DNA of 5,817 nt from contig CALBWZ010000006.1 of the NCBI GenBank assembly GCA_937893415.1, positions 1 to 5,817 on the forward strand, read 5' to 3'. Below the pieces are notes generated by a model, which made no database searches, was not told the DNA's origin, and saw only the letters and a list, made by a program, of their open reading frames with translations. Made by a program: the position numbers and the translations under genes. The stretch comes from an uncultured Comamonadaceae bacterium. GTDB lineage: Bacteria; Pseudomonadota; Gammaproteobacteria; Burkholderiales; Burkholderiaceae_C. This document shows, piece by piece, positions 1-5,817 of the stretch (its first letter is position 1; the number at the start of each line of letters is the position of its first letter).

Positions 1-1
1 T

Positions 2-52
2 CCAGCCCGCCTTGTGCGCCAAGATGTACGCCTCGGCACACTGGTCAAAGGT
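2..52 (-). pseudogene. Fragment of a tyrosine integrase (start of core-binding domain), running off the left edge
   Basis: Read on the minus strand from 52 to 2, the sequence gives TFDQCAEAYILAHKAGW. This closely resembles the opening of the core-binding (SAM-like) domain of phage and island tyrosine integrases, where a TF..CA..YI.AH.AGW pattern normally precedes a KN.KH..QW segment. That next segment would lie outside the window. The N-terminal arm-binding domain, expected upstream at higher coordinates, is absent: that sequence is instead the transferase remnant read antisense. No ATG precedes the fragment in frame. A TTG at 53-55 exists but has no convincing ribosome binding site. I infer a 5'-truncated integrase gene, or one end of an integrated element cut by the window. 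The match is short and from memory, so it could be chance antisense coding, but the density of matching residues argues against that. Confidence 0.5.
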
Positions 53-271
53 CAACTCTACGAGGCGGGAGAGTTTTTGAGTGTGCACGAGTATCAAAAC
101 GTCTTGCGCTGGACAGACGAAATTGCGCAACGTCCAGCTGTACAACGCGGTCGCAAAGTCAATCGCGCGTGGGGCGAGCCATCAAGCCAGCTTCACGAAC
201 GCCACGAAGCCAGTGACTTTGATGACAAGACGCAAGACAAGCTGGCCTCGCCAAGCAACGACGCGGCATAA
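14..271 (+). pseudogene. yghU: C-terminal remnant of a YghU-type glutathione S-transferase (disulfide-bond reductase), 5' end lost
   Basis: YghU-type enzymes are cytosolic glutathione transferase-fold proteins that reduce disulfide bonds using glutathione; the E. coli family member is about 285 residues. Here only the last part of the all-helical C-terminal domain survives: GTLVKGQLYEAGEFL, then VLRWTDEIAQRPAVQRGR, VNRAWG and the distinctive tail QLHERHEASDFDD. All of these align with the E. coli YghU C-terminus as I recall it. Family similarity starts at base 35. The conserved W-P-W-(Y/F)-G that should precede it is absent in all three forward frames. The frame stays open to the left edge, and a GTG at 14 is the first possible start, but it has no credible ribosome binding site. 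The N-terminal thioredoxin-like domain with the glutathione site is not in the window, so an intact gene here is unlikely. The gene converges on gyrB, with 61 bases between the stop codons. If the true gene continues leftward through a sequence error, it would be an ordinary partial gene. Confidence 0.65.
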
Positions 272-280
272 AGGCGCGTC

Positions 281-2903
<2,623 letters not shown>

Positions 2904-2933
2904 TCAACAACGCGTTAAGCGCGAGATCAGTTT

Positions 2934-2962
2934 GACCAGTGGAACAACGTGCACCATTGGTC
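2934..2962. repeat. Imperfect inverted repeat in the dnaN-gyrB spacer
   Basis: GACCAGTGG (2934-2942) pairs with CCATTGGTC (2954-2962) at eight of nine positions around an 11-base loop. It lies in the 121-base spacer just after the dnaN stop. No T-run follows on the minus strand, so a terminator is not supported, and read-through from dnaN into gyrB looks possible. I could not pick a convincing gyrB promoter in this spacer. Confidence 0.4.
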
Positions 2963-2976
2963 GAAACGGTGGAGGC

Positions 2977-4086
2977 TTAAATGCGCATGGGCATCACAAC
3001 GTATTTGAAATCTTCGCTGTCTGGCAGCGTGATGAGCGCAGAGCTGTTGCCATCTGACAAGCTCAGGCGCACCATGTCTTGGGTCATGTTGGCCAATACG
3101 TCCATGAGGTAGGTGACATTAAAGCCAATTTCAATTGCGTCACCGCTGTAGTCGATGTCTATCTCGTCTGTGGCCTCTTCTTGTTCAGCATTGCTGGACG
3201 CCACGCGCAAGGTGCCAGGCTCAATGTTGAGACGAACGCCTTTGAACTTGTCTGAGGTCATGATGGCCGTGCGCTGGAGTGTGGACAACAGCGTTTGGCG
3301 ACCAACGATAATTTCGTTGGTGTGGTTGCGTGGAATGACGCGGTTGTAATCTGGAAACTTGCCTTCGACCAGTTTGGTAACAAACTCCATGCCGTCGAAC
3401 GTGAACTTGGCCTGGTTACCAGCAAACTGCATGTTGATGGTGCCCTCTTTGTCGTTGAGCAAGCGCTGCAGCTCAAGTACCGTTTTGCGTGGCAAGATAA
3501 CTTCTTGCTTGTTGGGCACGGCCTCGTCCAATGTGGCGCTGGCAAATGCCAAACGGTGGCCATCGGTGGCAACGAGGCTGAGCGTTGTACCTTCGGCTAC
3601 AAACAGAATGCCGTTCAAGTAATAACGAATATCGTGGATGGCCATTGAAAAAGCCACGCGGCTCATCAGCGCTTTGAGCGTTTGTTGCGGCACGCTGAAC
3701 ACGGGGCCAAAGTTGGCGGCCTCTTGTACCAGGGGGAAGTCAGCGGCGGGCTGGCTTTGCAGCGTGAAGCGGCTCTTGCCGCCTTTGAGCACCAGCTTGT
3801 TTGCGTTGGCCTCAAGGCTGACGGTTTGGTCGGCTGGCATGGTGCGCAGAATGTCTATCAGCTTGCGTGCGCCAACGGTGGTCGCTAAATCATCAACATC
3901 GCCGCCAAGTTCTGCTTGTGTGCGAATTTGGATCTCCAAGTCACTGGTCGTAAGCGTGATGTTGGCGCCTGTTTTTTGCAGCATTACATTGGCCAAAATA
4001 GGCAGTGTTTGACGCCGCTCGACAATACCTGCAACAGCCTGTAAAGAGGACAGCACTTTGTCTTGGGTTGACTTGAAAACAATCAT
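2977..4086 (-). CDS. dnaN: DNA polymerase III beta subunit (sliding clamp)
   Basis: The beta clamp forms a dimeric ring around DNA that tethers DNA polymerase III and serves as a docking site for repair polymerases, MutS and Hda. The 369-residue product is complete (E. coli 366) and spans three clamp-fold domains, roughly 1-125, 126-250 and 251-369. Recognisable segments are the N-terminal ERRQTLPILANV (23-34), DIRYYLNG (152-159), ATDGHRLA (173-180), FPDYNRVIP (244-252), ASSNAEQEEA (296-305) and the C-terminal MPMRI (365-369). R154, the G176-H177-R178-L179 group and the last five residues correspond to the protein-binding cleft of E. coli. The ATG at 4086 is supported by AAGGA six bases upstream and by the normal MIVFK start. 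It lies 160 bases after dnaA and upstream of gyrB, the conserved order at bacterial origins. Nothing looks damaged. Confidence 0.98.
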   Translation of the reverse strand: MIVFKSTQDKVLSSLQAVAGIVERRQTLPILANVMLQKTGANITLTTSDLEIQIRTQAELGGDVDDLATTVGARKLIDILRTMPADQTVSLEANANKLVLKGGKSRFTLQSQPAADFPLVQEAANFGPVFSVPQQTLKALMSRVAFSMAIHDIRYYLNGILFVAEGTTLSLVATDGHRLAFASATLDEAVPNKQEVILPRKTVLELQRLLNDKEGTINMQFAGNQAKFTFDGMEFVTKLVEGKFPDYNRVIPRNHTNEIIVGRQTLLSTLQRTAIMTSDKFKGVRLNIEPGTLRVASSNAEQEEATDEIDIDYSGDAIEIGFNVTYLMDVLANMTQDMVRLSLSDGNSSALITLPDSEDFKYVVMPMRI

Positions 4087-4092
4087 CAGAAA

Positions 4093-4097
4093 TCCTT
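4093..4097 (-). promoter_or_regulatory. Ribosome binding site of dnaN
   Basis: On the minus strand AAGGA is followed by TTTCTG and the ATG at 4086, a six-base spacing. It is much stronger than the sites before dnaA and gyrB in this window, which may favour clamp synthesis. Confidence 0.75.
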
Positions 4098-4165
4098 ATG
4101 TGAGTACGCCCTAAGCGGCGCAGGCGCATGGCTATTTTGTTAGCCTACTATTTTCGCTTGTTTTT

Positions 4166-4221
4166 GCACTGAATTCGCCTTGCCAGCCTTGATTTCAGTG
4201 GCTTTTTTGCAGTTTCAGTGC
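4166..4221. repeat. Three CACTGAA/TTCAGTG copies in the dnaA-dnaN spacer
   Basis: TTTCAGTG occurs twice in direct orientation at 4193-4200 and 4213-4220, exactly 20 bases apart or about two helical turns. An inverted copy, GCACTGAA, lies at 4166-4173 and pairs perfectly over eight bases with TTCAGTGC (4214-4221). The copies sit inside the dnaA-dnaN spacer, upstream of dnaN on the minus strand. They could be operator half-sites, arms of an mRNA hairpin, or chance in an A/T-rich spacer. No T-run terminator and no convincing dnaN promoter are visible. Confidence 0.45.
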
Positions 4222-4246
4222 CATTGGCATTTCACCAGCTCGCAAC

Positions 4247-5671
4247 CTAGCCTTTTAGGGTCTGTTCAAGGACGTGCAGTTGCTGGTTTAATTCGGTGTT
4301 CTGAGCCCGCTCAGAGGCCATTTTCCGCACGGCGTGTAGCACTGTAGTGTGGTCGCGACCACCAAACATCTCGCCAATTTCCGGTAGGCTTTTTTGTGTG
4401 AGTTCCTTGGCCAAATACATGGCTATTTGGCGGGGCCTTGCGATATTTGCAGGCCGCTTTTTGGAGTACATGTCAGCGATTTTAATTTTGTAGAAATCGG
4501 CGACTGTTTTTTGAATGTTTTCCACCGAAATTTGACGGTTTTGAATGGACAGCAGGTCGCGCAAGGCTTCTTTGGCAAGGGCGATTGAGATGTCTTTTTG
4601 GTTGAAGCGCGAATAAGCCAATATCTTGCGCAGGGCCCCTTCCAGCTCACGCACATTGGAGCGTACGTTCTTGGCTACAAAAAACGCCACATCTTCGGGC
4701 ATATTAGCCCCCTCAACGGCGGCTTTATTGATCAAAATAGCCACGCGCATCTCAAGCTCTGGCGGCTCTATGGCAACGGTCAGACCGGAGTCAAAGCGAG
4801 ATACCAAGCGCTCATGAATGTCCGCCAAACCCTTGGGGTAGGTGTCACTGGTCATCACAATATGCGATCGGTTGGCAAGCAGCGCCTCAAATGCATTGAA
4901 AAACTCTTCTTGCGTTCGCTCTTTATTGGCAAAGAACTGCACATCGTCGATCAGCAGCAGATCCAGGGAGTGATAACGGGCTTTAAATTCGTCAAATGCC
5001 TTCCGTTGGTAGGCTTTAACCACATCAGATACAAATTGTTCGGCATGTATGTATAGAACTTTTGCATTGGCCTGATCGCCAATCAAGTGATTGCCTATAG
5101 CGTGCATCAGGTGTGTCTTGCCCAAGCCTACACCGCCGTAAATGAAAAGGGGGTTGTACAACTGCCCCAGTTGGCTGGCCACATGCATGGCTGCAGCCCG
5201 CGCCATGCGGTTGGCGCTGCCCTCAATAAGGGTGTCAAACGTCAGCGCAGGGTTGAGCCTGTTTTTGTGTGCGTCGTCGGTTGGCATGCGCACTGTAGGC
5301 ACATCAAGAGCTTCCGCCAACACGTCGTTGCCTGCACGTGCCTGAGAAAATGATTGGCCAAGATTGCTCGGTATTCTAATGGCCACACGCGGAGTAAGCG
5401 CTAACTCTACAGCCACATCTTGGCCAGCAAGCCGGCTTAAAACTGCGCTGATTTTTTGAACGTATTGGCTGCGAATCCAGTCAAGTTTGAACCTGTTGGC
5501 AACTTGTAAAGTGACCTGGAGGGGATTGATACTAACGGCGGCGCCCAAGGGGCGGATCCATGTGTTGAATTGTTGATCTGGGATTCGCTGCGCGAGGTAA
5601 TCCACGCATGCGGGCCACAAGTCATGCTGCCAGGCAGCAGGTGAAATGGTGGCAAAAGAGTCGTCTGACAT
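4247..5671 (-). CDS. dnaA: Chromosomal replication initiator protein DnaA
   Basis: DnaA-ATP binds DnaA boxes at oriC, melts the DNA-unwinding element and loads DnaB helicase. With the ATG at 5671 the product is 474 residues. Domain I (about 1-80) contains [14 protein letters not shown] and FNTWIRPL, the self-association and helicase-contact region. A short variable linker covers about 95-138. The AAA+ domain has Walker A GGVGLGKT (179-186), Walker B LLLIDD (238-243), sensor I IVMTSD (271-276), the arginine finger in [10 protein letters not shown] (R292) and sensor II R341 in NVRELEGAL. Domain IV holds the helix-turn-helix, including [14 protein letters not shown], and the signature [11 protein letters not shown] (437-447) that reads the box. 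The frame opens two codons earlier at a TTG (5677). The ATG is preferred because MSDDSF fits the family start, though neither has a good ribosome site. It is first in the minus-strand series dnaA, dnaN, gyrB and is probably autoregulated through the boxes upstream. Confidence 0.98.
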   Translation of the reverse strand: MSDDSFATISPAAWQHDLWPACVDYLAQRIPDQQFNTWIRPLGAAVSINPLQVTLQVANRFKLDWIRSQYVQKISAVLSRLAGQDVAVELALTPRVAIRIPSNLGQSFSQARAGNDVLAEALDVPTVRMPTDDAHKNRLNPALTFDTLIEGSANRMARAAAMHVASQLGQLYNPLFIYGGVGLGKTHLMHAIGNHLIGDQANAKVLYIHAEQFVSDVVKAYQRKAFDEFKARYHSLDLLLIDDVQFFANKERTQEEFFNAFEALLANRSHIVMTSDTYPKGLADIHERLVSRFDSGLTVAIEPPELEMRVAILINKAAVEGANMPEDVAFFVAKNVRSNVRELEGALRKILAYSRFNQKDISIALAKEALRDLLSIQNRQISVENIQKTVADFYKIKIADMYSKKRPANIARPRQIAMYLAKELTQKSLPEIGEMFGGRDHTTVLHAVRKMASERAQNTELNQQLHVLEQTLKG

Positions 5672-5706
5672 GTACAAAAACCGGGTGCATCACAAGACAG
5701 CAGGCC

Positions 5707-5715
5707 TGTGGATAG
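5707..5715 (-). promoter_or_regulatory. DnaA box in the dnaA leader
   Basis: The minus strand reads CTATCCACA, matching the TTATCCACA consensus at eight of nine positions. It lies 35 bases before the dnaA ATG and downstream of the proposed promoter, facing the perfect box at 5756-5764. Confidence 0.7.
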
Positions 5716-5735
5716 TTATTCTTTAATAGGCTTAA

Positions 5736-5765
5736 ATTGTAGCCCCAAAAGAAAGTTATCCACAA
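5736..5765 (-). promoter_or_regulatory. Candidate sigma-70 promoter of dnaA
   Basis: On the minus strand a -10 hexamer TACAAT (5736-5741, five of six consensus bases) lies 18 bases from a weak -35 TTGTGG (5760-5765). Transcription would start near 5729, leaving a leader of about 58 bases. The -35 is embedded in the perfect DnaA box, so bound DnaA would block polymerase, consistent with the autoregulation known for dnaA. A weaker alternative -10, TATTAA, lies slightly downstream. Confidence 0.45.
5756..5764 (+). promoter_or_regulatory. Perfect DnaA box
   Basis: TTATCCACA matches the strong DnaA box consensus at all nine positions. It overlaps the proposed dnaA -35 element and is inverted relative to the second box 41 bases away. 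Confidence 0.85.
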
Positions 5766-5817
5766 TCTGGGGTGTGCACCATTGACAAGCTGTGTTGGAC
5801 TGTGGCTGAAGTTTGCC

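Larger units (their letters stand above)
5672..5817. other. dnaA upstream region, possible edge of oriC
   Basis: No gene lies in these 146 bases. They hold one perfect and one near-perfect DnaA box in opposite orientation, an A/T-rich stretch between them (about 5712-5759), an 8-base palindrome CAGGCCTG (5701-5708) touching one box, and a likely dnaA promoter. In many betaproteobacteria the origin lies between dnaA and a divergent rpmH, so this may be one side of oriC. Only two boxes are visible, too few to call an origin from the window alone. Confidence 0.45.

Noticed and set aside
4130..4145. GGCTA-TTTTGT-TAGCC hairpin between dnaA and dnaN
   Set aside because: The stem is only five bases and no T-run follows on the minus strand, so it is not supportable as a terminator.
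4162..4170. TTTTGCACT as a possible weak DnaA box in the dnaA-dnaN spacer
   Set aside because: It matches the strict consensus at only six of nine positions and is isolated.
5153..5162. GTTGTACAAC 10-base palindrome inside dnaA
   Set aside because: It lies over ordinary coding sequence for the conserved region before Walker A, and palindromes of this size occur by chance in several kilobases.
5622..5690. A 22-codon minus-strand ORF ([10 protein letters not shown]...) that starts before dnaA and overlaps its start out of frame
   Set aside because: It has no ribosome binding site and no recognisable sequence, and short overlapping frames like this arise easily by chance.
5782..5787. Perfect TTGACA on the plus strand, possible -35 of a divergent gene such as rpmH
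   Set aside because: No acceptable -10 hexamer lies 16-19 bases downstream before the window ends, and the expected gene is outside the window.

Overview
This window is a chromosomal replication-initiation locus from a betaproteobacterium, most likely order Burkholderiales and perhaps Comamonadaceae-like. That placement rests on the gene order and protein sequences: a DnaA of about 474 residues with GGVGLGKT and SRFDSGL variants, a beta clamp ending MPMRI, and an 840-residue GyrB. dnaN is also followed directly by gyrB with no recF between them. The placement is recognition from memory; no database search was run.

Layout from right to left, the direction of transcription: an intergenic stretch at the right edge (5672-5817) carries two DnaA boxes around a likely dnaA promoter, and may be one end of oriC. 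Then come dnaA (initiator), dnaN (sliding clamp) and gyrB (gyrase B), all on the minus strand with spacers of 160 and 121 bases. Together the three open the origin, hold the polymerase on DNA and remove supercoils ahead of the fork. No recognised protein-coding gene lies in the two spacers, but they hold short repeats.

The left end is the accessory part. A plus-strand remnant of a YghU-type glutathione transferase converges on gyrB. It keeps about the last 79 residues of the family, but its upstream conserved residues are missing. The same leftmost 50 bases, read on the minus strand, give a peptide that looks like the core-binding start of a tyrosine integrase. The simplest reading is the scar or edge of a mobile element that broke the transferase gene. 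Between the remnant and gyrB sits a nested pair of perfect 8-base inverted repeats.

I found no new multi-gene system. The points most worth a second look are the integrase/transferase junction, a perfect 10-bp hairpin inside the gyrB region coding for the ILPLRGKIL motif, an out-of-phase 16-bp tandem repeat near the gyrB 3' end, the nested convergent inverted repeat, and short motifs shared between the intergenic spacers.
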